Origin: JAAXXJ01 sp964412455
Lineage (GTDB): Bacteria > Nitrospirota > UBA9217
NCBI GenBank assembly: GCA_964412455.1
Contig: CAYPOT010000008.1
Coordinates: 17,213-81,212, forward strand
Length of the DNA stretch: 64,000 nucleotides
Direction of reading: 5' to 3'
This document shows, piece after piece, positions 8,499 through 16,251 of the stretch; position 1 is the first letter of the stretch; every line of letters starts with the position of its first letter. Both the position numbers and the translations under genes were made by a program. The notes beneath the pieces were generated by a model. It did not search any database. It saw only the letters and a program-made list of their open reading frames with translations, and was not told where the DNA came from.

Positions 8499-8612
8499 TC
8501 TTCGTATCGCCTTCCATCAGCCGTGAAGGAAAGAAGGAAGGAAGGTATGAGGGTAAGCGTGATAGTCAAGTTCACGGTCATCCTACCTTCTCACCTTCTT
8601 ACGTTCTTACCT

Positions 8613-9212
8613 TCAAGGTGTAATCACGATCATCCATTTTCCCGCCCGTGACCATTTTTTCTTGAAATCCATATACGCCATGGTTCTGTTCGGCGTTGCG
8701 CCGTCGTGCATGATGAACAGATCGTTCCTGTCATCAAAGCCGATGACCGTCACGAAGTGCGGCTGCCGGTAGAACCAGAAGCCGAGGTCCAGGAGGCAGA
8801 TGATCGGAATATTGTCCCTGATGACGGTTTTCAAGGCCGCGGCGGTCCCGGCAGATGACGATGTCTTGAATCCTTCGTCCTTCGCGTAGCGCTCCAGGTC
8901 CATGGGCAGGGTCCCCCGGAGCTGGGGCAGGTAGACGCTTGCCGTTATCCGCTCCAGATCCACTGTCCTGCCACGGAACGAAAGGACGCTCGCAAGCGCC
9001 GCGGGACCGCAGTCATATTCGGTCTGCTTCACGAAGGGGACGCCTTTAATGTAATGCCCCCGTGCTTCCAGGCCGGACCTGATGGCGTCGAAGTTTTTTG
9101 CTGCGCATCCCGGCAGTGCCAGGATGAGTGCGGTGAGGGCTCCCATGAAAAAAAGGCCGTGAACGGTCACGAAGCTGTTCACGGCCTTGTTCCGATATAT
9201 CTCAGGGATCAT
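8613..9212 (-). CDS. C39-family cysteine peptidase, PA2778-like
   Basis: The product (199 residues from ATG 9212) contains the papain-like C39 core. QTEYDCGPAALASVL carries the oxyanion Gln and catalytic Cys, and QPHFVTVIGFDD carries the catalytic His with a following Asp. A lipobox-like ALPGC around residue 36 suggests export and lipidation. The ATG at 9212 overlaps the stop of the preceding PA2779-like gene in the arrangement ATGA, implying translational coupling. A strong terminator hairpin lies inside the first 22 codons, and a second in-frame ATG at 9146 follows directly after its T-run. That shorter form lacks basic residues before the hydrophobic stretch. Substrates of PA2778-type peptidases are not established. 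Confidence 0.8.
   Translation of the reverse strand: MIPEIYRNKAVNSFVTVHGLFFMGALTALILALPGCAAKNFDAIRSGLEARGHYIKGVPFVKQTEYDCGPAALASVLSFRGRTVDLERITASVYLPQLRGTLPMDLERYAKDEGFKTSSSAGTAAALKTVIRDNIPIICLLDLGFWFYRQPHFVTVIGFDDRNDLFIMHDGATPNRTMAYMDFKKKWSRAGKWMIVITP
9148..9188 (-). terminator. Intrinsic terminator/attenuator inside the C39 peptidase leader codons
   Basis: On the minus strand a perfect 12-bp stem (arms 9188-9177 and 9164-9153, 12-base loop) runs directly into seven T residues ending at 9148. It begins about 20 bases after the ATG at 9212 and ends just before the in-frame ATG at 9146. It would terminate untranslated transcripts but could be disrupted by a ribosome. Confidence 0.75.
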
Positions 9213-9637
9213 CGTTTTTTGATCACGATCCTGCCTTCCAGGAGATAGATGATCAGGATGACCAGAAGCGCGATGATCACGACGCCCAGCACAAGGCCGA
9301 GGCCGTCGCCGCCCGCCTGGAGGGAGTCCATGTTCGCGGCGAGTTGATGGACCTGCTCATCCGAAAGCTTATCGATCCGCGCTGCGGTCTCATCGGGGGT
9401 GAGGCCGTAGTCCAGAAGCCGCTGCCGCAGTTCTTTCGTCTCGAGGGAAGCTTGGATCTTCGCGATGTCCGCGGCGCGGTCAAGTGACAGCGCGCTCTGG
9501 CCCGCGTGGGGCGCTTCGTGCGGGGCCGGCAGAAGCATGGCTTCGGCAGGACCGGCAAGGGACGAAATGGCAAGGAGCGCCGCTATCAGGTAGCTGGCAA
9601 GGGGTCGGGCATAAAATGCTGTACGCATGTGCTTCAT
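9209..9637 (-). CDS. PA2779-like small membrane protein, copy 2
   Basis: The 142-residue product has a signal peptide (cleavage near AEA-MLLP) and a conserved central stretch with RQRLLDYGLTPDETAARIDKL and LSDEQVHQLAANMD, then a Gly-rich turn. It ends in one C-terminal transmembrane helix with a basic tail (VIKKR). This matches the PA2779 family, usually found next to PA2778-type cysteine peptidases, as here. The molecular function is unknown. An AGGAGGT ribosome site sits six bases before the ATG at 9637. Its stop overlaps the peptidase start. A paralogue lies directly upstream, so a tandem duplication is likely. Confidence 0.85.
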   Translation of the reverse strand: MKHMRTAFYARPLASYLIAALLAISSLAGPAEAMLLPAPHEAPHAGQSALSLDRAADIAKIQASLETKELRQRLLDYGLTPDETAARIDKLSDEQVHQLAANMDSLQAGGDGLGLVLGVVIIALLVILIIYLLEGRIVIKKR

Positions 9638-9674
9638 GGTAAAACCTCCTGTTCCGGGATGTGATCGGTCGATG

Positions 9675-10058
9675 CTAACGCCTCATGATGACGCGGTGGC
9701 CGGTCAGTTCGAGGACCGCGATGACGATGATAACGATCAGCAGAATGATGATCACATCGCCGAGCACGCCGCCGCCGGCCTGCACCGCGTTCAGGTGCGC
9801 GGCAAGCTGGTGAATCTGCTCGTCCGAAAGATTGTTCAGCCGCGCGGTGGTCTCTTCCGGGGTCAGGCCGAAATCCAGCAGTCGCTGCTTGATCACCGAG
9901 GATTCAAGTGTCGTCTGGACCATCAACAGGTCCGTTGATCGTGCTTCGGGCTGTCCTGCCGGAACGAGCATGGCCCATCCCGGCGCGGGAAGAGAAAGCG
10001 CGAATACGGCGAGAATGAGATAGAGCGAAAGGATCTTGAAGATCGGTCTCTTCAGCAT
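9675..10058 (-). CDS. PA2779-like small membrane protein, copy 1
   Basis: The product from ATG 10058 is about 127 residues: signal peptide, conserved KQRLLDFGLTPEETTARLNN followed by LSDEQIHQLAAHLN, a Gly-Gly-Gly turn, a long hydrophobic C-terminal helix and a basic end (RVIMRR). It is clearly a paralogue of the next gene (9209-9637), sharing the central motif and the topology. GGAGGAGG lies seven bases before ATG 10058, whereas it nearly abuts the upstream ATG at 10064, so 10058 is preferred. Two adjacent paralogues beside one peptidase suggest that both may be partners or substrates of it. This is inferred from linkage only. Confidence 0.85.
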   Translation of the reverse strand: MLKRPIFKILSLYLILAVFALSLPAPGWAMLVPAGQPEARSTDLLMVQTTLESSVIKQRLLDFGLTPEETTARLNNLSDEQIHQLAAHLNAVQAGGGVLGDVIIILLIVIIVIAVLELTGHRVIMRR

Positions 10059-10081
10059 GGTCATTCCTCCTCCGGCGGATG

Positions 10082-10645
10082 TCAGACGGTCAAAATCTCT
10101 TTTTCCTTATGGGCAAGAAACTCATCGATCTTCTTGATATGGTTGTCGGTGAGCTTCTGGATATCATCCTGCAGTTTCTTCGTGGCGTCTTCGGAGATGT
10201 GGGCGTCCTTGTCCTTGCCCTTTTTCTTAATGTCGTCGTTGATGTCCCGCCGAATGTTCCGGACGGCCACGCGGCAATCCTCGGCGAGCTTTTTGGCGTG
10301 TTTCACGATCTGATGCCGGCGTTCCTCGGTGAGAGGCGGGATGGACAGCCGGATGATCTTGCCGTCGTTGCCGGGATTGAGGCCCACATCCGATTTTTGG
10401 ATGGCCTTCTCGATCTCGCCCAGCATCTTGGGCTCCCAGGGCTGGATGGTGATGGTCTTCGGATCGGGCACGGCGAGGTTTGCCACCTGGTTCAGGTGGG
10501 TCGGCGTTCCGTAGTAATCCACCATGATGCCGTCCAGGATGCCGAGAGACGCCCTGCCGGTCCTGATGGCGGCGAACTCCCGCTTCAGGGTTTCGTGGGC
10601 CTTGTTCATCTTGTCGTCGGCCTTTTTGATCAGTTCGTTCATCAT
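10082..10645 (-). CDS. frr: Ribosome recycling factor
   Basis: The 187-residue product is full length for RRF (about 185). It shows family landmarks: EFAAIRTGRASLGILDGI, YYGTPTHLNQVANL, IQPWEPKMLGEIEKAI, GLNPGNDGKIIRLSIPPLTE and EERRHQIVKHAKKLAEDCRVAVRNIRRD. It releases post-termination ribosomes together with EF-G in the cytoplasm. The ATG at 10645 follows GGAGGT with nine bases of spacing; a second ATG follows immediately at 10642. The gene ends the rpsB-tsf-pyrH-frr series on the minus strand and starts only seven bases after the pyrH stop, so the two are translationally linked. Confidence 0.97.
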   Translation of the reverse strand: MMNELIKKADDKMNKAHETLKREFAAIRTGRASLGILDGIMVDYYGTPTHLNQVANLAVPDPKTITIQPWEPKMLGEIEKAIQKSDVGLNPGNDGKIIRLSIPPLTEERRHQIVKHAKKLAEDCRVAVRNIRRDINDDIKKKGKDKDAHISEDATKKLQDDIQKLTDNHIKKIDEFLAHKEKEILTV

Positions 10646-10652
10646 AGCCGTG

Positions 10653-11369
10653 CTACCTCCCGGTGACAAGCGTCCCCAGCGGTTCGCCGGCCACGATCTT
10701 TTTGATATTGCCGGGGACATTGAGATTGAAGACGATGATGGGAAGATTGTTGTCCATGCAGAGGGAGATGGCCGTGGCGTCCATCACCTTGAGGTCCTTT
10801 TGGAGCACGTCCAGGTAGGAGAGACGATCATACTTGACCGCGGACGGGTCCTTCACGGGATCCGCGCTATACACACCGTCCACTTTGGTGGCCTTCATGA
10901 TGACCTCGGCCCCGATCTCCATGGCCCGGAGCGCCGCCGCCGTGTCCGTGGTAAAGTAGGGATTGCCGGTCCCGGCTGCGAAGATGACCACGCGCTTCTT
11001 CTCGAGGTGCCGGACCGCTCGCCGCCGGATGTAGGTCTCTGCCAGCTCACGCATCTCGATCGCTGACTGCACCCGCGTTGCCACGCCCTTGTTCTCGAGG
11101 ATGTTCTGGAGGGCGAGGGCGTTGAGCACCGTTGCCAGCATGCCCATGTAGTCGGCACTGGCGCGCTCCATGCCCTTGGCGGCCGCCGAAAGCCCCCGGA
11201 AGATGTTGCCGCCGCCGATGACGATGGCGATCTCGATACCGTTCCCGGCGACCTCCTTGATCTCCGAGGCGATCTTGTCGATGACCGTCAGGTCGATCCC
11301 GTGTCCCTGGGTGCCCATGAGGGCCTCGCCGGATAGCTTGAGCAGGATGCGCTTGTAGGGTGACGCCAT
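10653..11369 (-). CDS. pyrH: UMP kinase
   Basis: The 238-residue product is a full-length bacterial UMP kinase of the amino-acid kinase fold. It shows KRILLKLSGEALMG at the N-terminus, VIGGGNIFRG, ASADYMGMLATVLNALALQ, the TGNPYFTTDTAAALRA nucleotide-site stretch and KVDGVYSADP. It phosphorylates UMP to UDP in pyrimidine nucleotide synthesis. It lies between tsf and frr in the common bacterial order. About 280 bases including a repeat separate it from tsf, which raises the possibility of its own promoter. No strong ribosome site is visible before the ATG at 11369. Confidence 0.97.
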   Translation of the reverse strand: MASPYKRILLKLSGEALMGTQGHGIDLTVIDKIASEIKEVAGNGIEIAIVIGGGNIFRGLSAAAKGMERASADYMGMLATVLNALALQNILENKGVATRVQSAIEMRELAETYIRRRAVRHLEKKRVVIFAAGTGNPYFTTDTAAALRAMEIGAEVIMKATKVDGVYSADPVKDPSAVKYDRLSYLDVLQKDLKVMDATAISLCMDNNLPIIVFNLNVPGNIKKIVAGEPLGTLVTGR

Positions 11370-11480
11370 AATGATTAAGGTATCAGATTTCAGGCAACTT
11401 GCAAGAAAATTGTGACAACGGTATGACGTTCATGGCTGTTCCATTCTCAGGCACTGACTCGAACAAGCCGGGAAAAAACT

Positions 11481-11562
11481 CTGACAGGATAACAGGATAA
11501 AATCCGACAAAAAACAGCTCATCCTGAATATCTTGTCAATCCAGTCATCCTGTCAAAACGGC
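11481..11562. repeat. Dispersed intergenic inverted repeat
   Basis: CTGACAGGATAACAGGAT on the left and its partly complementary ATCCTGTCA-type right half (ATCCAGTCATCCTGTCAAAA) flank an AT-rich centre between pyrH and tsf. This is the common GACAGGAT-type intergenic repeat. The rest of the 283-base gap shows no gene. Confidence 0.5.
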
Positions 11563-11652
11563 TTTAATTCTTCTATACGGACCAACCCGGACAGACCGGG
11601 ACATAAAAAACCACGTCAAAAAAGCCGATGTTGCTGCTACCGGGAGCCACGG

Positions 11653-12522
11653 CTAATTCTTGAGCTGCGCGGCGACCTCGTCGGCGAAATTCTCCTTCTT
11701 CTTCTCGATGCCCTCGCCGAGCTGGAACCTGAGAAACCGTTTTACCGCCGCGGCCTTCATGATATTTTTTATCTTCTGCTTGCCGTCGGGGTCCTTGATG
11801 AAGATCTGCTCCAGGAGGCAGGTGTCTCCGTAGTACTTCTCCATCTTGCCGTCCACGATCTTGCCGATGATGTTGGCCGGCTTGCCCGACTCCTTGGCCT
11901 GGGCTTCGCAGATCGCGCGCTCGCGGGCGACCGCGTCAGGGGCGACCGTGTCGCGGGAGAGAAAGAGCGGATTGGCTGCGGCGATGTGCATGGCGATGTC
12001 CTTGCCGAGCTGTTCGTCGGCGCCGGTATACTCGACCATCCCGCCGATCTTGCTGCCGTGGAGGTAGATGGCAAGGTTGTCGCTCGTCTGAAAACGCTCA
12101 AAGCGGCGGACAGAAATGTTCTCGCCGATCTTCTGGACCAGCGCATTGCGTTTCGCCTCGACGGTCTCGCCGTCAAGGGTCAGCAGCATGAGGGCCGCCA
12201 CATCGGCCGGCGCTTTCTCCGCAACGAGCCGGGCCAGCCCCCTGGCGAATTTCTGGAACTCCTCGTTCTTAGCGACAAAGTCGGTCTCGCTGTTCACTTC
12301 GACCAAAACGCCGACGTTGCCCTCGATAAACGAGGCGATCATTCCCTCGGCGGCCACGCGCGTGGCTTTTTTCGCAGCGGCGGAGAGTCCTTTTGTTCTC
12401 AGGAGGTCGATCGCTTTCTCGGCGTCACCGCCGGTCTCTTCAAGCGCCTTTTTTGCTTCCATCATGCCCACGCCGGTCTTTTCGCGCAGGTCCTTTACCT
12501 CAGATGCTGAGATTGCTGCCAT
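11653..12522 (-). CDS. tsf: Translation elongation factor Ts
   Basis: The 289-residue product begins with the UBA-like EF-Ts signature VKDLREKTGVGMMEAKKALEE with G-G-D-x-E-K-A downstream, and contains VLVEVNSETDFVAKNEEFQ, the EF-Tu interaction segment with its conserved TDF. EF-Ts recycles EF-Tu-GDP to the GTP form. It follows rpsB on the same strand after about 90 bases containing a GC-rich hairpin, the usual rpsB-tsf arrangement. The ATG at 12522 has a GGAAGGGG-like ribosome site. Length is normal for the family. Confidence 0.97.
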   Translation of the reverse strand: MAAISASEVKDLREKTGVGMMEAKKALEETGGDAEKAIDLLRTKGLSAAAKKATRVAAEGMIASFIEGNVGVLVEVNSETDFVAKNEEFQKFARGLARLVAEKAPADVAALMLLTLDGETVEAKRNALVQKIGENISVRRFERFQTSDNLAIYLHGSKIGGMVEYTGADEQLGKDIAMHIAAANPLFLSRDTVAPDAVARERAICEAQAKESGKPANIIGKIVDGKMEKYYGDTCLLEQIFIKDPDGKQKIKNIMKAAAVKRFLRFQLGEGIEKKKENFADEVAAQLKN

Positions 12523-12573
12523 GGTAGGTAGATCCCCTTCCTCATGATTAAGTATGATTGCCGGACTGAATTG

Positions 12574-12600
12574 ACCGCCCCCTCCGGGGGAGGGGGCGGT
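12574..12600 (-). other. GC-rich hairpin between rpsB and tsf
   Basis: A perfect 12-bp stem (12574-12585 with 12589-12600, 3-base loop) sits between the rpsB stop and the tsf start. Neither side has a T-run, so it is more likely an mRNA stability or processing element, or a partial attenuator, than a full terminator. Confidence 0.6.
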
Positions 12601-12615
12601 TGGGATGAAATGGAC

Positions 12616-13407
12616 CTATTCCTCGCCTGCCACGGCAACGTCGGCCGCGACGGCCGGCACTTCAGATGGATCTGCTGCTCCCGCGGCCTTTGCCGCCTCC
12701 ATGGCCTCGCCCGCTTCCTTGGCGATGGCCTGCCTGCCTTCGAGGACGGCGTCGGCGACCTTGGAAGCCATCAGACGGATGGCGCGGATGGCATCGTCAT
12801 TTCCCGGAATGACGTAATCGATGTTATCGGGATCGCAGTTCGTGTCAACAACGGCCACCACCGGGATGCCGAGCCGGTTCGCTTCCTGCACGGCGATCTG
12901 CTCGTTGCGCGGATCGATGACGAACAGGAGGGATGGAAGGCCGGGCATGGTCTTGATGCCGCACAGGATCTTCTCGAGTTTCGTGCGTTCTTTCTCGAGG
13001 CGTGCGACCTCTTTTTTGGTGAGCTTGTCGTAGGTGCCGTCCTCCTTCATCTTCTCGAGCTTCTTGAGCCGGTCGATGCTCTTTTTAATGGTGGCAAAGT
13101 TGGTGAGCATGCCGCCGAGCCAACGGCTCGAGATGTAATACATGCCGCACCGCTTTGCCTCTTCGGTGATGGCGTCCTGCGCCTGTTTCTTGGTGCCGAC
13201 GAACAGGATGTCCTTGCCCTGGCTTGAAGACGTGCGGACGAAATCGTATGCTTCCTTGAACAGCTTGAGCGTCTTCTGGAGGTCGATGATGTAGATCCCG
13301 TTCCGCTCTCCGAAGATGTACTTCTTCATCTTGGGGTTCCAGCGCTTGGCCTGATGGCCGAAGTGAACCCCCGCTTCCAGCAACTCCTTCATCGTGATCG
13401 TGGACAT
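12616..13407 (-). CDS. rpsB: 30S ribosomal protein S2
   Basis: The 263-residue product starts STITMKELLEAGVHFGHQ and continues with the S2 hallmarks RWNPKMKKYIFGERNGIYIIDLQKT, RWLGGMLTNFATIKKSI and PDNIDYVIPGNDDAIRAI. An Ala-rich extension of about 35 residues ends the protein. S2 binds the 30S subunit late and is required for S1 binding. An AAGGAGG ribosome site is 5-6 bases before the ATG at 13407. It is the first gene of rpsB-tsf-pyrH-frr. A promoter 140 bases upstream leaves a leader long enough for autoregulation. Confidence 0.97.
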   Translation of the reverse strand: MSTITMKELLEAGVHFGHQAKRWNPKMKKYIFGERNGIYIIDLQKTLKLFKEAYDFVRTSSSQGKDILFVGTKKQAQDAITEEAKRCGMYYISSRWLGGMLTNFATIKKSIDRLKKLEKMKEDGTYDKLTKKEVARLEKERTKLEKILCGIKTMPGLPSLLFVIDPRNEQIAVQEANRLGIPVVAVVDTNCDPDNIDYVIPGNDDAIRAIRLMASKVADAVLEGRQAIAKEAGEAMEAAKAAGAADPSEVPAVAADVAVAGEE

Positions 13408-13545
13408 GATGTCCTCCTTCTGGTTTTCCCTCCGCGCCGATCATCCCCCCCGCAGACCCTGTTTTTCGAACAGAGCAACCCTGCCGTGAGTCCCGGACGC
13501 GTGTGGATTTTGAGATTGCCTTCGCTGACTAAAAAGGCGACCCTT

Positions 13546-13574
13546 AAAATACCATACTCGCCCCGGCTGTTCAA
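13546..13574 (-). promoter_or_regulatory. Candidate sigma-70 promoter of rpsB
   Basis: On the minus strand TTGAAC (13574-13569), a 17-base spacer and TATTTT (13551-13546) precede rpsB by about 140 bases. Confidence 0.5.
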
Positions 13575-13942
13575 GAAAAAAGTGCTGAATTTCCATAAAA
13601 ATACAGGCCCAGGACAGGCAATTGCGGCACTGGCGTTGAATCGGACCCGACAACCTTAACACCGAAAAACGGCGTTGACACGGGTACTCGCGGATAAGGG
13701 TCGGATAAAATAGGATTTACCGTCAGAGAGAAACGCGCCCCTTGGGCGAAGGCTTTGGAAAAGAAGAATCCGCTTCCTAAGTGTCCAAAGGCTATTTCTT
13801 AAAGTTAAAACACAATAGCAAAGCTATCCGGAGAATGTATTGCCAGGAGTCATATATTCTAACTGACTATAAACATTGTTTTTTCCTGAAAGTGGGGCCG
13901 GCGGTTTTCCCGGCGGTTTTTCCCCGGCTTATATAAAAATGC
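13575..13942. other. Intergenic region without a recognisable gene
   Basis: This stretch lies between the divergent rpsB and rplM promoters. I see no convincing ORF or RNA gene. A TTGACA at 13675 lacks a -10 box at a suitable distance. Confidence 0.5.
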
Positions 13943-13971
13943 TTGACAAACATCATCAACTTGTTTATATT
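13943..13971 (+). promoter_or_regulatory. Sigma-70 promoter of rplM-rpsI
   Basis: TTGACA (13943-13948), a 17-base spacer and TATATT (13966-13971) lie 37 bases before the rplM start. Both boxes are near consensus and the flanks are AT-rich. Confidence 0.75.
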
Positions 13972-14007
13972 CACATTTCTCAAAATCGTTTACAGAAGGC
14001 GGAAATT

Positions 14008-14436
14008 ATGGCTACGGTTTCGGCAAAAGCAGTGGATGTGAAGAGAAGCTGGTTCGTCGTGGATGCCAACGGCAAGACCCTTGGCAGGCTCGCGAGCCGG
14101 GTGGCGTCGGTGCTGAAGGGCAAGACCAAGCCTATTTATACCACGCACGTGGATACCGGTGACTTCGTGATCATCGTGAATGCGGACAAGATACACCTCA
14201 CCGGGAAAAAACTTGAGCAGAAGACCTACTACAGTCATTCGGGCTATCCCGGCGGCCTCAAGTCCGTCACCGCGGGCAAGCTCATGAAGACCAAGCCGGA
14301 GCGGGTTATCAAGATGGCGGTAGAGGGCATGCTCCCCAAGACCAGGCTCGGCAAGCAGATGCTTTCCAAGCTCAAGGTCTACGCGGGGGAAAAACACCCC
14401 CATGCGGCACAGCTGCCGGCAGAGATGAAGTTCTAA
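14008..14436 (+). CDS. rplM: 50S ribosomal protein L13
   Basis: The 142-residue product has the length of E. coli L13. It shows RSWFVVDANGKTLGRLASRVA, YTTHVDTGDFVIIVNADKI, KTYYSHSGYPGGLKS and the GMLPKTRLGKQMLSKLKVYAGEKHPHAAQ block. An upstream in-frame extension to 13876 is rejected because the promoter lies inside it. AAGGCGGA precedes the ATG at 14008. rpsI follows after 55 bases, the standard L13-S9 pair. Confidence 0.97.
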   Translation: MATVSAKAVDVKRSWFVVDANGKTLGRLASRVASVLKGKTKPIYTTHVDTGDFVIIVNADKIHLTGKKLEQKTYYSHSGYPGGLKSVTAGKLMKTKPERVIKMAVEGMLPKTRLGKQMLSKLKVYAGEKHPHAAQLPAEMKF

Positions 14437-14491
14437 AATAATCGCAGTTCAATGCGTGGGCCCCGGGCCCATGGCAGACGGAGGATACGGA

Positions 14492-14893
14492 ATGTCAGCA
14501 GCAGCGGTTTCACGGTTCTATGCGACCGGCAAACGGAAGAATTCCATCGCACGGGTGTGGATGATGCCCGGCAGCGGGAAGATCACCATCAATGAGCGTA
14601 CGTCGGACCAGTACTTCGGCAGGGACGTGCTCAAGATGATTATTCGCCAGCCCTTCGAAGTGACGGGCACGGTGGACAAATTCGACGTCCTCGCCACGGT
14701 GGTCGGCGGCGGTACCTCGGGCCAGGCCGGCGCGATCCGGCACGGCATCTCCAAGGCGCTGCTTGAAGTGGATACGGAAGCGAGGGGCAAACTGCGCAAG
14801 GAAGGGCTTCTCACCCGAGACCCCCGAAAGAAGGAACGCAAAAAGTACGGGCAGAAGGGCGCCCGCGCCCGCTTCCAGTTCTCCAAGAGATAA
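14492..14893 (+). CDS. rpsI: 30S ribosomal protein S9
   Basis: The 133-residue product shows YATGKRKNSIARVWMMPGSGK, VVGGGTSGQAGAIRHGISKAL and the basic tail DPRKKERKKYGQKGARARFQFSKR, whose terminal Lys-Arg contacts tRNA in the ribosomal P site. The ATG at 14492 follows GGAGG by seven bases, so the upstream ATG at 14456 is not used. It is the second gene of the L13-S9 operon and is followed by an intrinsic terminator at 14990. Confidence 0.97.
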   Translation: MSAAAVSRFYATGKRKNSIARVWMMPGSGKITINERTSDQYFGRDVLKMIIRQPFEVTGTVDKFDVLATVVGGGTSGQAGAIRHGISKALLEVDTEARGKLRKEGLLTRDPRKKERKKYGQKGARARFQFSKR

Positions 14894-14989
14894 CGCCGGC
14901 AGTTTTGGGCGCCGGCATGCTTGCATGGCCGGCATCCGCAAAGGGCAAGCGATCACGATGACGACGTGCATCCCATGACGAACGATCGA

Positions 14990-15018
14990 GGGAAGGTGAA
15001 GATGCCTTCCCTTTTTTT
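14990..15018 (+). terminator. Intrinsic terminator after rplM-rpsI
   Basis: A 7-bp stem GGGAAGG/CCTTCCC with an 8-base loop is followed by seven T residues. It ends seven bases before the argC ATG, so argC must be transcribed by read-through or from a promoter overlapping this region. Confidence 0.75.
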
Positions 15019-15024
15019 ATAAAC

Positions 15025-16077
15025 ATGAAGAACGGCGCACTGAACATAGCCATTGTAGGCTCCAGCGGATACACGGGGGGAGAGCTCTTTCGCATCCTGT
15101 CGCACCATACCGGCGTTACGGTCACGACGGTGACCTCCGAGAAGTCCGCGGGCAAGCCGCTCGCCGACATCTTTCCTCACCTCCTCGGACTGACGGACCT
15201 TGTCTGCGAGCCCCTCGATCCCGAGGCCATCGCGAAGAAGGCGGACTTCGTCTTCCTGGCGCTGCCCCACGTGACGGCACAGACGGCGGCATACCGCTTC
15301 CACAAGCTGGGCGTCAAGACGGTCGACCTCTCCGCGGACTACCGGTTGGCCGACGCCGCAGTGTATGAAAAGTGGTACGAGCACGGTCACCAGTACCCGG
15401 ACCTTCTGAAGAGCGCGGTGTACGGGCTCCCGGAGCTCCACCGCGAGAAGATCAGGAAGGCATCGCTTACGGCGAACCCGGGATGTTATCCCACGAGCGC
15501 CATTCTCGGTCTCGCGCCGGCAATCGCGAAGAAGATGATCGACTGTGCGACCATCGTGGTCGACTCCAAGTCCGGCGTGTCGGGCGCGGGCAGAAGCGTC
15601 GCCCTTGCCCATCATTATCCCGAGGTGAACGAGGGGTTCATGGCGTACAAGGTGGGGACCCACCGCCACACGCCGGAGATCGAGCAGGAACTTTCGCTCA
15701 TCGCGGGAGTCGTAGTGACGCTGTCGTTCACGCCGCACCTCGTGCCCATGAACCGCGGCATTCTCTCGACGATCTATGCCAAGCTCACGGCGCAGATCGA
15801 CACGGAACGGCTTCATGCCGCTTTTCACGCGTTCTATGAGAACGAGCCGTTTGTCCGTGTTCTTCCGCCCGGGCAGTTCCCGAATGTTCGGAACGTGCGG
15901 GGCTCCAATTTCTGCGATATCGGCGTGCATGCCGACGGCCGGACGGGCCGCGCTGTAGTCGTGACCGCTATCGACAACCTGGTGAAAGGCGCGTCCGGAC
16001 AGGCGGTCCAGAACATGAACCTCATGATGGGCTTCGAGGAGACTATGGGTCTGAAATTCGCGGGACTGTTCCCGTAA
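15025..16077 (+). CDS. argC: N-acetyl-gamma-glutamyl-phosphate reductase
   Basis: The 350-residue product has the N-terminal Rossmann motif IVGSSGYTGGELFRIL, LPHVTAQTAA, the catalytic-Cys motif NPGCYPTSAILGLAPA (Cys near residue 154), SGVSGAGR, and HRHTPEIEQEL with the active-site His. It reduces N-acetylglutamyl phosphate with NADPH to the semialdehyde in arginine synthesis. The protein has normal length for type 1 ArgC. The ATG at 15025 sits just after the S9 terminator and no clear ribosome site is seen. argJ follows after a repeat-containing gap of 174 bases. Confidence 0.97.
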   Translation: MKNGALNIAIVGSSGYTGGELFRILSHHTGVTVTTVTSEKSAGKPLADIFPHLLGLTDLVCEPLDPEAIAKKADFVFLALPHVTAQTAAYRFHKLGVKTVDLSADYRLADAAVYEKWYEHGHQYPDLLKSAVYGLPELHREKIRKASLTANPGCYPTSAILGLAPAIAKKMIDCATIVVDSKSGVSGAGRSVALAHHYPEVNEGFMAYKVGTHRHTPEIEQELSLIAGVVVTLSFTPHLVPMNRGILSTIYAKLTAQIDTERLHAAFHAFYENEPFVRVLPPGQFPNVRNVRGSNFCDIGVHADGRTGRAVVVTAIDNLVKGASGQAVQNMNLMMGFEETMGLKFAGLFP

Positions 16078-16125
16078 AGTGCCGTCACGAGTGACGACAA
16101 CGTAGCACCGCAGACATAAAGCGGG

Positions 16126-16141
16126 CGCTTCTAAGCGAGGA
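16126..16141. repeat. Short dispersed repeat, copy 1
   Basis: CGCTTCTAAGCGAGGA occurs here and identically at 56055-56070. Both copies are intergenic and continue as an imperfect match (CAGAG after two bases). It contains the small palindrome CGCTTCTAAGCG. Confidence 0.7.
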
Positions 16142-16251
16142 CACAGAGGGCGCTGAGTTTTGCTACAAGGGATAAAATGAACAAAACGTCTCCTTTTGCC
16201 TCCTCGGCGTTCTCCGCGGTACAATTCATCAATATGGATTGAGGATAAAAG

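Noticed and set aside
13675..13711. TTGACA and TAAAAT as a promoter between rpsB and rplM
   Set aside because: The spacer is 25 bases, and a much better promoter lies at 13943.
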